This document shows positions 43,372-55,027 of a DNA stretch of 64,000 nt, in pieces; the first letter of the stretch is position 1; each line of letters begins with the position of its first letter. The position numbers and the translations under genes were made by a program. Origin of the DNA: Dryocosmus kuriphilus. Its lineage: Eukaryota > Arthropoda > Insecta > Hymenoptera > Cynipidae. The DNA lies in contig CM076193.1 of the NCBI GenBank assembly GCA_038277395.1, positions 92,023,583 to 92,087,582 of the forward strand, written 5' to 3'. Under the pieces are notes generated by a model that was given only the letters and a program-made list of their open reading frames with translations, did no database searches and had not been told where the DNA came from.

Positions 43372-43736
43372 TAGTTTCATTGTGCGAAAACGAGTGGTTC
43401 GCGAGAAACAAATTCGCATCCAAATGCCTGGAAAAACTATGGCTAGGAAAATATGTACCTAATATACAAAGTCTGGACGAGTTTTCTTTTCCTTTATTAA
43501 AAAAAAAACTTAAATTAGACTCATCACCATTGACTGTATGTACGCATCGCTCTCAATACGTTACAAATTATGCAGCTAATAATGCTATATTCTTAAGAAA
43601 TTTGATTCTGAATCCGCCAGATCAATCTACAATAGTAGAAACAACTAATAATAATCCTAGAAGTGAAGATGAAGTAGATACTTATACATTAAATGATTTT
43701 TATAGTGAATGCGAACACTTTGTAAAACAAGGCTAA
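43372..43736 (+). CDS. Candidate terminal exon, unknown protein
   Basis: A 120-codon open stretch follows an acceptor-like site (ACAATTTCTAG, AG at 43370-43371) and ends at TAA 43734-43736; AATAAA at 43749 could be its poly(A) signal. It reads LCENEWFARNKFASKCLEKL, LPL-poor but hydrophilic: SPLTVCTHRSQYVTNYAANN, then an acidic tail EDEVDTYTLNDFYSECEHFV. I do not recognise the family. The low-complexity-free composition and the 3' exon layout favour a real exon of a host or element gene whose other exons are not visible upstream. It may also be a chance frame. Confidence 0.35.
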
Positions 43737-43739
43737 GAT

Positions 43740-44249
43740 TTTTTGTAAATAAATATTTATAAATGGATAAGTCTTTCTGTATTAATTCATAATTTCCTAT
43801 CCCTATTGGTTTTAACTTTTAATTTAGGTTATTTTTAGGTTGATATTACTTTAAGTTTAGGCTTAACGTTACTGTAAACTTAGGTTAAAAATACTGAACT
43901 TGGAGAGAACGGTAGATCACTGTCATACCGACTAAGTATCGATCAATGATATAAATCCATAGTACTGAATCCACGGTCGGTAAAGTAGAACCTGACAATA
44001 TGGACATGATTTGGGCTCTTTGTAAGAATCTGAACCATCGAATGAGGGTCATACCGACTGAAAGTAACTTATCAGAACCCTTCCATGGCACCTGATATCT
44101 GTACTAAAATAGAAGAGTTCAGTGGCGGCATCTCTTATCGTTAGCTTGAAGTTGGTAAGCTAACATAGAACAGAAACTTATTTATTGGAAGAGGTCAGTG
44201 GCATCATCTGTTATGGCCAAATACTACGTCGGCAACTCCGTGCCTAATG
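43740..44249. other. Unassigned; short direct repeat
   Basis: GAAGAGTTCAGTGGCGGCATCTC at 44112 and GAAGAGGTCAGTGGCATCATCTG at 44190 form a ~78-bp-spaced pair; ATACCGACTgaaag-like words recur at 43927, 44050 and 45573. No gene. Confidence 0.35.
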
Positions 44250-45524
44250 CGAGGTGTGTTCAAAAAGTAAGGTGACTTTTAATTTTTACGAAAATATATT
44301 TATTTATTCAACAATTATTATGTTCTCCCCTTGAAAGTAACCCCCCTCAAATATAACACACTTGTGCAAACGCTTTTTTCAATCCTCGAAGCACTTCTGA
44401 TAAGCACTTTTTGGTATAGCCTTGAGTTCTTCCAACGATGCATTCTTTATCTCCTCAATTGTTGCAAATCTCCGTCCTTTCATGGGTCTCTTCAGTTTTG
44501 GAAACAGGAAAATGTCGCAGGGGGCCAAATCCGGTGAAATATGGTGGCTGAGGCATAATTGTGGTTTTGTTTTTGGCCAAAAAGTCACGCACAAGCAACG
44601 ATGAGTGAGCAGATGCATTGTCGTGATGCAAAAGCCATGAATTGTTTTTCCATAATTCCGGAAGTTTTTGTCGTATTGCTTCTCGCAAACGGCGCATAAC
44701 TTCAAGGTAATACTCTGTATTGACCGTGCGAGCTTATAGTAACAACCCTTGATGTACTACGCCACGGTAATCGAAGAAAACACTGAGCAAAATCCTGACA
44801 TTGATCGAACCTGACGTGCTTTTTTCGGTCTTGGATTTTCCGGGCCTTCCATTGGGACGATTGGGCTTTGGTTTCGACGTCATAACCGCATACCCATGAT
44901 TCGTCACCTTTTATAACCCTTTTGAGCATATCAGGATCGTTATTAACGTCATTTAAGAGCTCTTGAGCGATGCTTATTCGACGGTTGTTTTGGTCAAAAT
45001 TAAGCAGTTTCGGAAAAAATTTCGCTGCCACACGTTTCATGCCCAAAACGTCGGAAAAAATTGCATGGCACGAGCCAACCGAAATTCCGACATCTTCAGC
45101 AACTTCTCTAATAGTGATTCGACGATTCCCCAACGCCATAGTCTTCACTTCTTCAACGCTTTCATCATTTATTTACGTGCTGGGGCGTCCAGAGCGAGAT
45201 TCGTCATTGGTGTCTTCTCAGCCTTCTTAGAAGAGCTTGTACCACTTATAAACATTTTTTTTTGCTCAAAGCAGACTCATCATATGTCACTGTCAACATT
45301 TCAAGTGTTTTGGAGCACTCAGTTCCATTTTTTACACAAAATATAATGCAAGTTCTCTGATCCATTTTTTTCGACAGCAGAAAATCGAAGATCACACCAA
45401 ATACTTCTAAACTTTACGCCTCTCACAAACAAACTAAAAATTCTATACACTTGAAACTGTGCACATATGTTCGGGACAACTGTAACAATATAAAATCTAA
45501 AAAAAGTTGAAGAACACACCTCGT
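44250..45524 (-). mobile_element. Full-length mariner element (DD34D), inactivated
   Basis: The left end CGAGGTGTGTTCAAAAAGTA (44250) and the right end (complement TACGAGGTGTGTTCTTCAAC, ending 45525) are typical mariner inverted repeats, with TA on the right flank and TA two or three bases off on the left. At about 1.28 kb it is full size. The transposase lies on the minus strand. Confidence 0.9.
44304..45365 (-). pseudogene. Mariner DD34D transposase, frameshifted
   Basis: The minus strand begins ATG at 45365 (MDQRTCIIFCVKNGTECSKT) and ends GGYFQGENIIIVE at 44304. Helix-turn-helix: ITIREVAEDVGISVGSCHAI. Catalytic segments: first D in VIKGDESWVCGYD, second D in LLHHDNASAH, third D in PDLAPCD; 34 residues lie between the last two, hence DD34D. 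Damage: a 9-A run near 45256 shifts frame, further frame changes occur near 45180, 44830, 44710 and 44560, and the tail has W-to-stop at DxKKRLHKC. Normal length otherwise (~345 codons). Non-autonomous today. Confidence 0.9.
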
Positions 45525-45525
45525 A

Positions 45526-46640
45526 GTGCTGGATGGGAATCTACCTTACCGACCGATTTTTATACCGACTGGCGATAACTTGGCCTGGAACAGAACCAGT
45601 GAACACACAGAGTCTGCAGTCATCAACGCGAAGCTTGTCGTGGTGTCATTTCTCTCTCATAGCTCTACTACTGGTTCGAATTGTCAGCGAGTGCGATTTC
45701 TCCAAACGTTCAAGCGTGTTATTACTTGTTAAAATGTCTGCGTATTAATAAATTTAAAAAATGAAGAATTTAGATTAATAATTTCAAGCGTTATAATTTT
45801 TTTAATGCGAAAGCATTTAATGGCGCATGTGTAGTAACTTCGAGCCTTGCGGGCTGACGCTGACACACACTCTCGTGTAGGGGTAGGTTATGTAACTTCG
45901 CACGCACACTTAAAGACGGCGCTGCTCTCCACTCTCCTCGTAGCTGAGTGCTTTCTGTATGTGTGGGAGCACGACGTGTTTTTCAGATATCTGGACGAGG
46001 TCGTTTCTAAAACGTTTGTCACATATTTTAGTTACCGTCGTCCAATTGTCCCTGTTGTGCCATCTAACACAGCATCTACTGTTGCTTTCACTGAATTAAC
46101 AGATCATAACACATCTTCGGCTGCTACTATTACAGAACTGACTAATCACCCATCTGATAATGAAAATTAATTTCATATATTGTGTAAAAAATGTGTATAT
46201 TTTTAATTATTTATCTCTGTATATATTTTTTACAGTAATATATTACACAACAAAATTAAACCATCCTTCACTTTCACACAAAATTTATCTTAAATTATTA
46301 TTATAATAATTTGAAATTCAATAATATATTTCCTATGCTTTCGCATTTGCCATGCGCCCCGCGAGGGCTCACTAATTTTTTCTTTAAATAATCTCGAATT
46401 TATTTTCAGTGACTTTCACTCTGATTTTCAAACTCTATTTTACGTTGGTAGTCAATATTCTTTGCTTGGGTGGCGATATTTTGTTTTTTTCACACCTTCC
46501 ACTGGGTATCGGACTGACTACTAGACTGATCAAGACTGCTCGCCGCAGCGTCTACCGACTTGCACTAGCAGCTTGGTTCCAACTCAAGTCTTATGCATGA
46601 ATCGTGGCACGAAGTCCGTGCACGCTTTAAACTTGGTATG
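45526..46640. other. Unassigned, with AATGCGAAAGCAT inverted pair
   Basis: AATGCGAAAGCAT at 45805 and its complement near 46337 face inward about 530 bp apart and could be the ends of a small element; the frame 45847-46170 between them (Thr/Ser-rich end ELTDHNTSSAATITELTNHP) has no recognised domain. TACCGACTTG-like words recur at 46550 and 46680. Confidence 0.35.
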
Positions 46641-47340
46641 GGACACCTATTCGTCACGAGAGTTCTTCCCGATTTGCGTACCGACTTGTTCTTACTGTTT
46701 GATTGAAGTATTTGCGCACGCATGATTTATTGTTTTCGCAACCTAGTTCTGAAAAAGTCGACTTGTTCGGAAATGAGATCTGAATTCTGAGCACTGAGAT
46801 CCGATATTTCCAATCGTATTTTTCTTCGTGAAAATTTCCAAGAAAACATTTTTTAACCATTTTTTTTTGAAAAAATATCAAAAACTTACACCTTCTCTGA
46901 GTAATATGAACTAATTAGTTTAAATAGAAAATTAGTTCAATCAATTTACTTCATTTTTGACTGTTTAAATAACTTTTCGATTTTGAAGTGTAACTTTTGA
47001 CTGGAATAATGCTGAAAAAATAGTTTTTTGCTAATTTTTCAACAAATTTCATTATCAAATTTCATTATTATCTTGTATTGATTTTTCATATTTCTTAATT
47101 AGTTTATGTTGTTGTGAGGGTGCCGATAATTTTAAATAAAGCGTAAAAGCAGAATTGTTTAAACAATTAATAATTCTGGTGAAATAGTGGGGATGGGCGG
47201 CACCACTTAATATTGTTCAATCGAAAAAAATACGTATTAATTTTTTTTGGAAACTCACAAAATAATACATCGCCCCGAACGAAATTCGAACTTTGCTTCT
47301 TTTTAAACCATCCTATAATGAATGGACTTAGGACATCGAT
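46641..47340. repeat. A+T-rich region with a ~110-bp dispersed module
   Basis: AAATTAGTTCAATCAATTTACTTCATTTTTGACTG and GTAACTTTTGACTGGAATAATGCTGAAAAAATAG (46928-47030) recur near 49660-49730 and 49770-49890 in the same orientation and inverted near 49985-50130. Source element unknown. Confidence 0.6.
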
Positions 47341-47379
47341 TGTGAACTAGGATTTGAGACAGTATTTAGACAAAAAATT

Positions 47380-49010
47380 AATATCCCTCTTATATCTTAG
47401 GAGGGGGGGGGGGGGGGAGGTTTCTAACAGCTTCCCGAAGAGGAATGCCAGCGATCTCAGCAAAATCCTCTTTACTTGTTGGAGACATAGTTTTCGTGAG
47501 CTTAGTATGTGGATCTCCAGGTATTGATACCATTTTACAGACAATCATGTTTAAATAATTAATAATTTCTTGCATGTTGTGGCTCTGACAGATACTAAGA
47601 GCTTTCCCTCCTCTCTTTCTGTCAATCTGAAGTCCTACATAGTACTGGCCTTCCTTTTCAGTAATAAAAAGTTCGGTTTTTAAATTCTGTTAAACTAAAC
47701 AGAATTTCCTCTTCATTGTAGAACTTACAAGACCATCATCTACGTACAAAGTCACAATTGTGACACGACAACCTGAATCTAGAGAAGCATACACACCATG
47801 ATCGTTAGGAGTTCGAGTAAAATTATGACGTCTTAAGAAATCATCAATTTTTATTATTTCACCGACGAGGACTTCGTTTAAGACCGGAAATTTCCTTTTT
47901 CAAATAGCATACTCGGCCTGTATTTTGAACAACTTTTTAGTTGCTCCATATAAATTTTAAAATCTATATCTCCTTTCACCATAGAGAAATGTAGTTTTGT
48001 CGTAAAATTGCATTATTCCATATTTATGAGCAATCACCGCTAAAATGGTTCTAATAGAATCATATCTTATGACAGGTGCAAAAATTTCTTCGTAGTTGAA
48101 ACATTCACGTTGAATATAGCCCTTTGCTACAACACTAGCCTTATACCTTTTAATTGCTCCAGAAGAAACCTTTTGAACCTTGAAGATCCATTTGCATTTT
48201 ATTGTTTTTCTATCCGGCTGCAGTTCCACAAGTTTTCAATTATTATTGTTTTCCACCAATTGTGAAAACTTTTCATCCATAGCCCTTTTCCATTCTATCT
48301 TTGCAAGATGAAGAAGATTTCTTCTTTGTTTTCTTTCACCATGTACAAAAGTTGTATTACTTTTGTTGTTCTAACTTCATGAAAAATAACATGCCTCGAA
48401 ACAATGATCTTGTTTGTTTGAGGATCCTGTTGCTGCGCAAACTAAATATAAGATTTACGATTTTGAAAACATTTTTTCGTCAAATCTTTGAGGATGATCT
48501 CTAAATTACTTATTTTCTATCAGTTGCATACAAAATTCTTCAAGGTAGAATCTTCGTACCCTTTTCAGCATCTGTTTCTTTTACAACTCAATAGCTTTAT
48601 GTATTTATGTTTATTACTCTGAAGACGAGGATCGAAATTTTCAAGGATCCAATAGTAAGTCTCTTTAACAATAGCTGGCAGGTATACGCCGTCTCACTAT
48701 AGACTCTCTGTATTTATTTTAGCGAACCATAATTTCACCAGTCGTAAAGTTTTGGAAATAACAAGAACCTTCTTCGAAAACCTTCGAATATCTAAAACTA
48801 TATAGTGTTATCAATTAATCTATACCTTGATCACCACCACAAGGAAATCTTCAACAAAAAGGAGTTCAAACCAAGTGCTCAACAGATCCCAAAGACGGTA
48901 AATCTCAGTTGAATCACCGAAACCAACAAATTTTATCTCCTTTGCTTTGGGCTCCCACATAGTTCGGTTTTCTTCAGGAACATAGCCATATGAATCTAGC
49001 ACAACATTCT
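47380..49010 (-). pseudogene. Ty1/copia pol remnant (integrase end and RT)
   Basis: Minus strand, from 49002: MLDSYGYVPEENR, PKAKEIKFVGFGDSTEIYRL (integrase C-terminal copia motif). Near 48260: MDEKFSQLVENNN. From 48229: IKCKWIFKVQKVSSGAIKRY, VVAKGYIQRECFNYEEIFAP, VIRYDSIRTILAVIAHKYGI (RT start). Near 47790: VTIVTLYVDDGLV, carrying the copia YVDD catalytic box. From about 47580: PGDPHTKLTKTM and IPLREAVRNL. Stops and frame shifts separate these blocks, and RNase H, gag and LTRs are not seen. A dead, partial copy. Confidence 0.85.
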
Positions 49011-49624
49011 AAGATGTTAAACATTTGGCTTTTCATTGCCCTTTTAGAAGAAAATAATTAAATCCAATTCATTCCGACTGAACAATTTTTCAATCGGAAT
49101 GAATGTTGATTTTGAAATAGGTTTCAATTTGAAACCCAGACTGCTTGCTAGGAAATTATAGCTTATGTAAGCCGCAGTTTTAGTTATAAATAAAAAGTAG
49201 AGAAATCAATAAAAAGATGACCGATTTGGTGAGGAAATAGAAGAATAAGATATTAATAATATGTACATACTTTTATTTAATTATACAATCTGTATTTATT
49301 ATCAATATTTCTTCCATTAAATCAAACTGATTTTCTATCCCCCCCCCCCCCAAACACCCTTCCAACATGTCCCAAAAGCCACCCTTTAAACGAGGATCAA
49401 GTATTTTGCGGTGTATTGGTTGTAAATACTACTTTTGTGTAATTTTTTCTTCACAGAAATTAATTCTATTACCTGGTCGACACTAATTAACATAATTTAA
49501 TTGATAAGTTTTAATTAATAAGTGTTTAAACAAGTTTTATTTGTTTAAACAATTCTATTTTCACATTTTGGGCACATTATCGGTATTGCTAAAAGGACAT
49601 AAACTAACTAAGCAGTACACAAAA
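49011..49624. other. A+T-rich spacer
   Basis: A poly-C run at 49340-49351 and A+T-rich text. Nothing else recognised. Confidence 0.35.
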
Positions 49625-50172
49625 TCAGTACGGTTGATTTAATTTGTTTCTAATTGTATAAAACAACTTTTATTGCTTAAATGCAACGTTTGATTGGAAT
49701 AAGGCAGCAACATGTAGTTTTTTGCAAATTTACACTGTCTCCGCGTAACATGAAATAATTATTTTAAATCGAAAATTAACACGATCAATTTACTTCATTG
49801 TTAATTGTCTAAATAATTTTATATTGTTGAAATGTAACTTTTGAGTGGGAATAAGACAGAAAAGTGTCGTTTTTTGTAAATTATTCAATAAATTTCATTA
49901 GCTTTTTAAATTTTACATTTGTTTAAACAGTTTTTTCAACAAAATTTTCACTTTTTCTTAATGATGTTGAAAAATTATTTAAACAATTTACAATAAAGTA
50001 AATTGATTTAGCTGATTTCCATAAAAATACAAACAAGACCAGAATTCTGTGGAGTTAGTTGAAAAATTTGCAAAAAATTACATGTTTCTGCCTCATTTCA
50101 GTCAAAAGTTACTTTTAAGAAATAAAAAATCGTTTTAACAATTAGAGATAAATTAAACCGACCGTACTGTTT
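49625..50172. mobile_element. Inverted-repeat element with internal ~110-bp modules
   Basis: CAGTACGGTTGATTTAATTT at 49627 is inverted at 50172 (complement CAGTACGGTCGGTTTAATTT). The mirrored text includes AACATGTAGTTTTTTGCAAA versus AACATGTAATTTTTTGCAAA. An extra direct copy of the module sits at 49770-49890. Related copy at 46928. Noncoding. Confidence 0.65.
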
Positions 50173-51018
50173 TCTTAGGTCCGTTACACCAACCCCACCA
50201 AGACGGAATTTTAGAATCGGACCAAACCTATTCGTTTGTACTCGTTTTGCACGTTTTGCACCACAAAGAACGACGTTTGCAACACTAATGGTTAAAAGTC
50301 ATTCAACGAGATATCATGGGGGGCCCAGCGTAACTCAGCGCCCCCCCCCCAAAATAAAATTACGCAAATATTATGAAATGATATTGACTTACTTTTTATG
50401 CGCTCCATTGCACCAGTTATTGAATGTTTTGCATCATTAAACTGCATTATATACGTGCGGTTCAAACGACGGGGGAGGGGGGGCTACTGTAAAGATTGGC
50501 AGCAATTCTCGCAGCAAATTCCATTCGAATTCATTTGACTTGCGCTGTTTTGCACCGACGAAACCAACGTTTGCACCAACAAATTAAGATAGATGCAGTC
50601 AAATAAATGGGTCAGTGAAACGACTGAACTTCCTAGTTCAGGTTATAAGCGAACGCTAATCAAAAGCTAGAATCAGGAGAAGCTACGCGCTCTTATGCAC
50701 CACACAAATCAAAGCACAATTCTCAAAAGAAACGGAGGTAGAAGGTGATAACTCTTAGGGGGGATGGATGACGTAACGTATTAAAGTATGCAATATACGA
50801 AGCAAAAAAAGGTGAGCGTCTCTCTAATTTCGTTTGCGCTCTTATGCACCACTATTCTCACAATACTGATACTGATAACAAGCGACCTGCAAAGTGATAA
50901 CTCTCAAATAAAATTACCGTTTGTCTGCGGGGAAAATTCCAAAAAATCCATTTCATCATTGACGGACTAAAAAAGTTCTTGGCTATAAGATTGTCAAGGT
51001 AACCAATATAAAAATTAA
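50173..51018. other. Diverged relatives of the 51.7-kb array units
   Basis: Words such as CGTTTGTACTCGTTTTGCAC, GCTCTTATGCACCAC (50690, 50830), AGGTGATAACTCTTAGG and AGTGATAACTCTC recur and resemble the TTTGCACTCGTATGCACCAC phrase of the array at 51655. Short poly-C/poly-G runs are also shared. No gene. Confidence 0.45.
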
Positions 51019-51021
51019 ACC

Positions 51022-51293
51022 CTATTGAAAATTGCGACGTCGTAAACGAAATAGTAAACATCGTCGTAAACGATGTCGTAAACGATGTCGTAAACGATGT
51101 CGTAAAAAATGTCGTATGCTATGTCTGAAATTGGGATAGTAAACGACGTAGTTTATGACATCGTTTACGCCATCGTTTACGGCATAGTTTACGACGTCTT
51201 GGTTTACTACGTAGTTTACGACATCGCTTACGACGTAGTTTACGACATCGTTTACGACGTAGTTTACGACAACAAATATCTCGTAAACCGTAA
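51022..51293. mobile_element. MITE of CGTCGTAAACGATGT repeats, copy 1 (right end damaged)
   Basis: Starts CTATTGAAAATTGCGACGTC at 51022, then four near-perfect 12-bp units TCGTAAACGATG, a central gap, and inverted ACATCGTTTACGACGTAGTT units to about 51293, where the right terminus is lost. Frames rich in Val/Asn/Tyr on both strands are a consequence of the repeat. Confidence 0.8.
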
Positions 51294-51348
51294 GAGATAA
51301 GTAAAAATGGATGTCATTTTTGGATTCTAAGTACCCGCAGTATACTAT

Positions 51349-51374
51349 ATTATATATATATATATATATATATA
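51349..51374. repeat. (TA)n microsatellite
   Basis: Short TA run between the two CGTAAAC MITEs. Confidence 0.9.
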
Positions 51375-51419
51375 GACCCATATTATAAATTGAAAACCAT
51401 TTTCACCTACCTCCCCTCT

Positions 51420-51637
51420 CTATTGAAAATTCCAACGTCGTAAACTGCATAGAAAACTACGTCGTAAACCAGAACGTCGTAAGCGGTGTCGTAAACTATG
51501 TCGTAAACTATGTCGTTTACTATCTCAATTTCCGACGTAATATATGACATAGTTTGCGACATCGTTTATGACACAGTTTACGACATAGTTTACTACGTAG
51601 TTTACAATGTAGTTTACGACGTCGGAATTTTCAATAG
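51420..51637. mobile_element. MITE of CGTCGTAAACTATGT repeats, copy 2 (complete)
   Basis: CTATTGAAAATTCCAACGTC at 51420 is inverted at 51637 (GACGTCGGAATTTTCAATAG). The 218-bp interior is almost entirely forward ACGTCGTAAAC/TATGTCGTAAAC words in the left half and inverted GTTTACGACATAG words in the right half. Noncoding. Confidence 0.85.
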
Positions 51638-51654
51638 GGAATACCTAAGAGAGG

Positions 51655-52372
51655 GTGGACAGTGCAATACCACGATATCTAGACCTTCTACGAGTTTGCA
51701 CTCTTATGCACCATCAAACTCTACATCTGTACCACTCACAGAACGCCGCTAGAGGCCGAAATGATGGGGGGGGGGGGGGGGGGGGCAGTGCAATATTACG
51801 ATATCTAGGCCTTCTAATGTACCTACCGCAGCTGAAATGTTGGTGCATAGAGTCATCGTTTGCACTCGTATGAATCATCAAACTCTACCTCTGTACCACT
51901 AACAGAACGTCGCTAGAGTCCGAAATGTGTAGTGGGGGGGGGGGGGGGGGGGGGGGGCTTGTGTAACATTAAGATATCTATGCCTTCTACTGTACCTACC
52001 ACTACCGAAATAGTGTTGCATAGTGTATTATCGTTTACACTCGTATGCGCCACCAAACTCCACCTCTGCACCACTCACAGAAAGCCCTTAGAGGCCGAAA
52101 TCTTTGAGGGGGTTAGTGTAACATTACGATATCTAGGCCTTCTACTGTAGATACTGCCACTAAAATAGTGGTGCACAGTGTATTATCGTTTGCACTCGTA
52201 GGTACCATCAAACTCCACCTTGGCACCACACACAGAAAGCCGCTAGAGGCCGAAATCTTTGGGGGGGATAGAGTAACAATACGATATCTAGTCCTTCTAC
52301 TGTACCTACCGCAACCGAAATAGTGGTGCATAGTGTATAATCGTTTGCACTCGTATGCACCACCAGACTCTA
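51655..52372. repeat. Satellite-like array with poly-G runs, left part
   Basis: ACGATATCTAGGCCTTCTAC marks units at about 51672, 51797, 51969, 52125 and 52281 (spacing 125, 172, 156, 156). Each unit continues CTACCGCAACCGAAATAGTG, GTGCATAGTGTATTATCGTT, TGCACTCGTATGCACCACCA, CTCTACCTCTGTACCACTCA, AGAACGCCGCTAGAGGCCGAA and a G run of variable length (20 G at 51766, 24 G at 51934, 5-7 elsewhere). The array continues at 59580 after the MULE. Confidence 0.9.
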
Positions 52373-52655
52373 CCAGGCCTCGGATATTTGAAAAAGAGGC
52401 CGGGGCAACTTGGTGGGGATGGCCCCACCACCGCGACAAAGTAATGTGTGAGACAAGGAACTAGGTTTCTTCGTCTCTCGCAAGCTGCCGCTTCGTGTAA
52501 AGTCGAAAATACACGAACGAAAACGAACGGTGAGTCGGTGAGTTGTCCTGGTTACAAGCTGCGCTCGGGTAAGCCGAAAATACACGAATAAGAACGATTG
52601 GAGCACTCACCGACGATAGCCGACTTCGCGTTCGCGACTACTCGGTTTCGACCTT
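52373..52655 (+). repeat. MULE left terminal inverted repeat
   Basis: 283 bp, includes the sub-palindromes AGAGGCCGGGG and TGGTGGGGATGGCCCCACCA; mate at 59297-59579. Confidence 0.93.
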
Positions 52656-54620
52656 GAAGCATTTGAAGGATGGACTTGATTTTTCATTTTTAATAAAATC
52701 CGCGTTAACGTGAGAAGCTAGCTGACGTTAAATTCTTATCTCTGTTCTCATTGGTCTAATACTTGATTATGAAGATAGCGTTGAACAGAAAGGCGTCAAA
52801 TATGAATTTTTCAAATGTAGCAGAAAGACTTCAAATATACATTTAATGAAGTTTTTGAAATATTTAATCATTATGTTTTTCAGGAATTCTTATGAAATGT
52901 TTTAGACGATCTGATTCTACAGCGAGTAAATTATAAGACAATGGAGGTTTGTAAAGTTGAAATATATTTGATATATGTGTATGGGATTTTGAGGTTAGAT
53001 TAATATCTATTACTTTCAAGTCAGTTTTTATTATATCTATGTTTTTTTCAATTGAATTTAAATATTCTGAAGTTAAAATGATAATCAATAAAAAAAATCT
53101 ATAATCAATTTCATTTTCGAATAACATTGAACATTATGACTTATGTGTTTTTTTCTTAGCTTGCAGAAAACATTTTTAATTTGGATATTTTGACATTTTT
53201 GTTTGAAACACATTGTTCCAACTTTAATTTAAAAACATAAAGACTAGAAACTATTGAAGAATAAACAGTTTTAATAAAACGCACAATTGTCAAAACGAGG
53301 GACTATAAAAATACGATAAACATAGTTTTTATTCAAAATAACCTGTAAATAATCATTACATGGTATAACTTTGTTCAATGTTATTCGAAAATTAAATAAA
53401 CAAGCATTTTGTTAAAAAAAAAAAAAAATTTTAAAGTAAGTTTAGCGAGAATCGAACGCGCAACCTTATGACTATCAGTCAAGCACTCTACCAGAGAGCT
53501 ACCGACGCTTGGAAATACCTTTACAATAGCTCGATGACCATGCGTTCGCAATTTTTCAAATGCATTTTTCTCGAAAATGGGCTAAAATTGCGTCTTCTTA
53601 ATTTTTCTCAGAAAATCTCTGGTACGTACCTTTCATTGACGAGAGTATCAATTCAAACAAACAACACCATACCTAAAGGCCCCCTTGTTTAATGAAATTT
53701 AACGGAAGCGTATTAAAAAGAATTAAAAAGCAGAAGAATGTAAAAGCAGGAATAGAAAAGCTGAAAATAATTTCACTTTGAGAACGCTATATCGAATTGA
53801 AATTTATGGATTGTTTCCTCATTAATAAATATTTTGTATTATATTTTCTTATTATAGCATTTATAAATAATAATTCTTTACTTATACTGCAAGGAAAATT
53901 ATTATAATTGTTGAAAATAATTATACCGTATTATTGTCAATTATCATTAGCAATGACTATTACATATTTATGATGCATTTATGTAACCTACTTTTTCATT
54001 ATTAAATCGTTTTATAACTTACATATATTGGAAAAATATTCAAATTTATATTTATTTATATTTTAATAATTTATTTAAACGTGTTAAACATGCATTAATT
54101 TGTGCTAACATTGAGGAGAATACATTACAGATGAATAATGTTCAATGTTATTCGAAAATGAAATTGATTTTTTTTATTGATTATCATTTTAACTTTAGAA
54201 TATTTAAATTCAATTGAAAAAAAAATATAGATATAATAAAAACTGACTTGAAAGTAATAGATATTAATCTAACCTGAAAATCCCATACACATATATCCAA
54301 TATATTTCAACTTTACAAACCTCCATTGTCTTATAATTTACTCGCTGTAGAATCAGATCGTCTAAAGCATTTCATAAGAATTCCTGAAAAACGTAATGAT
54401 TAAATATTTCAAAACTTCATTACATGTATATTTGAAGTCCTTCTGCTACATTTGAAAAATTCATATTTGACGCCTTTCTGTTCAATGCTATCTTCATTAT
54501 CAAGTATTAGACCAATGAGAACAGAGACAGAAATGTACCGTCAGCTAACTTCTCGTGTTAACGTCGATTTTATTAAAAATGAAAAATCAACTCTATCCTC
54601 CAAATGCCTTCAAAGGTTTT
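52651..54620. mobile_element. ~1.97-kb palindrome nested in the MULE
   Basis: Arms 52651-53130 and 54140-54620 are reverse complements (TTGATTTTTCATTTTTAATA with its partner near 54575; GACAATGGAGGTTTGTAAAG with its partner near 54320). The ~1-kb centre holds a tRNA-like sequence and the repeated TTCAATGTTATTCGAAAAT word. The left edge overlaps the inner end of the MULE TIR by a few bases. Class unknown. Confidence 0.75.
53437..53507 (-). tRNA. tRNA-like sequence, Ile(GAT)-like, acceptor stem not conserved
   Basis: The minus strand shows an A box (TAGCTCTCTGGTAGAGTG), an anticodon loop CTGATAG with T33 and A37 giving anticodon GAT, and a B box with GCGCGTTCGATTCTCGC (T-stem 4 of 5 paired). 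The anticodon stem pairs only 3 of 5 and the acceptor halves GCGTCGG and TAAACTT do not pair, so it is not a functional tRNA. A run of about 14 T (on the minus strand, just downstream) could terminate Pol III. Either a tRNA pseudogene or the head of a tRNA-derived SINE. Confidence 0.55.
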
Positions 54621-55027
54621 AAGGAGGTACTACGGCTACAAGAATTAGCATTACCATTTTAACGAAAGTTCAACCATAGGTAGATATGACCGTAAAAATA
54701 ACTCAGTTAAAATTTCACGAGTCTGGGGTTCTTTGTATAAAAGTTATTAATATTTTTCACTTTCACAAATTTAACATGGAGTCTTATGGGAAATCGCGTG
54801 TTTGGCGTCTTTACTGAGAAATATCTCAGGAAGTAACTTTAAAGTATGATTCATAATTTTTTAAACAAAAAACAATTATCTGAGAATTCGTATAATGTAA
54901 TAATATTATACGTTTGGTTCCTGCGTATACGTCAAAAAAATTAATTATTAACAAAATCTTATGTTTCTGTCGTGATCTGGCAACATCGCATTCGTGCATA
55001 TTAGCGTGCGAGATTTGAATCGACCTG

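Noticed and set aside
45847..46170. 107-codon frame with Thr/Ser-rich tail as a secreted protein
   Set aside because: No convincing signal peptide or family; lies between AATGCGAAAGCAT repeats and may be element interior.
51022..51752. Val/Asn/Tyr-repeat proteins on both strands
   Set aside because: Direct consequence of 12-bp CGTAAAC repeats in the small MITEs; both strands are open, which argues against coding.
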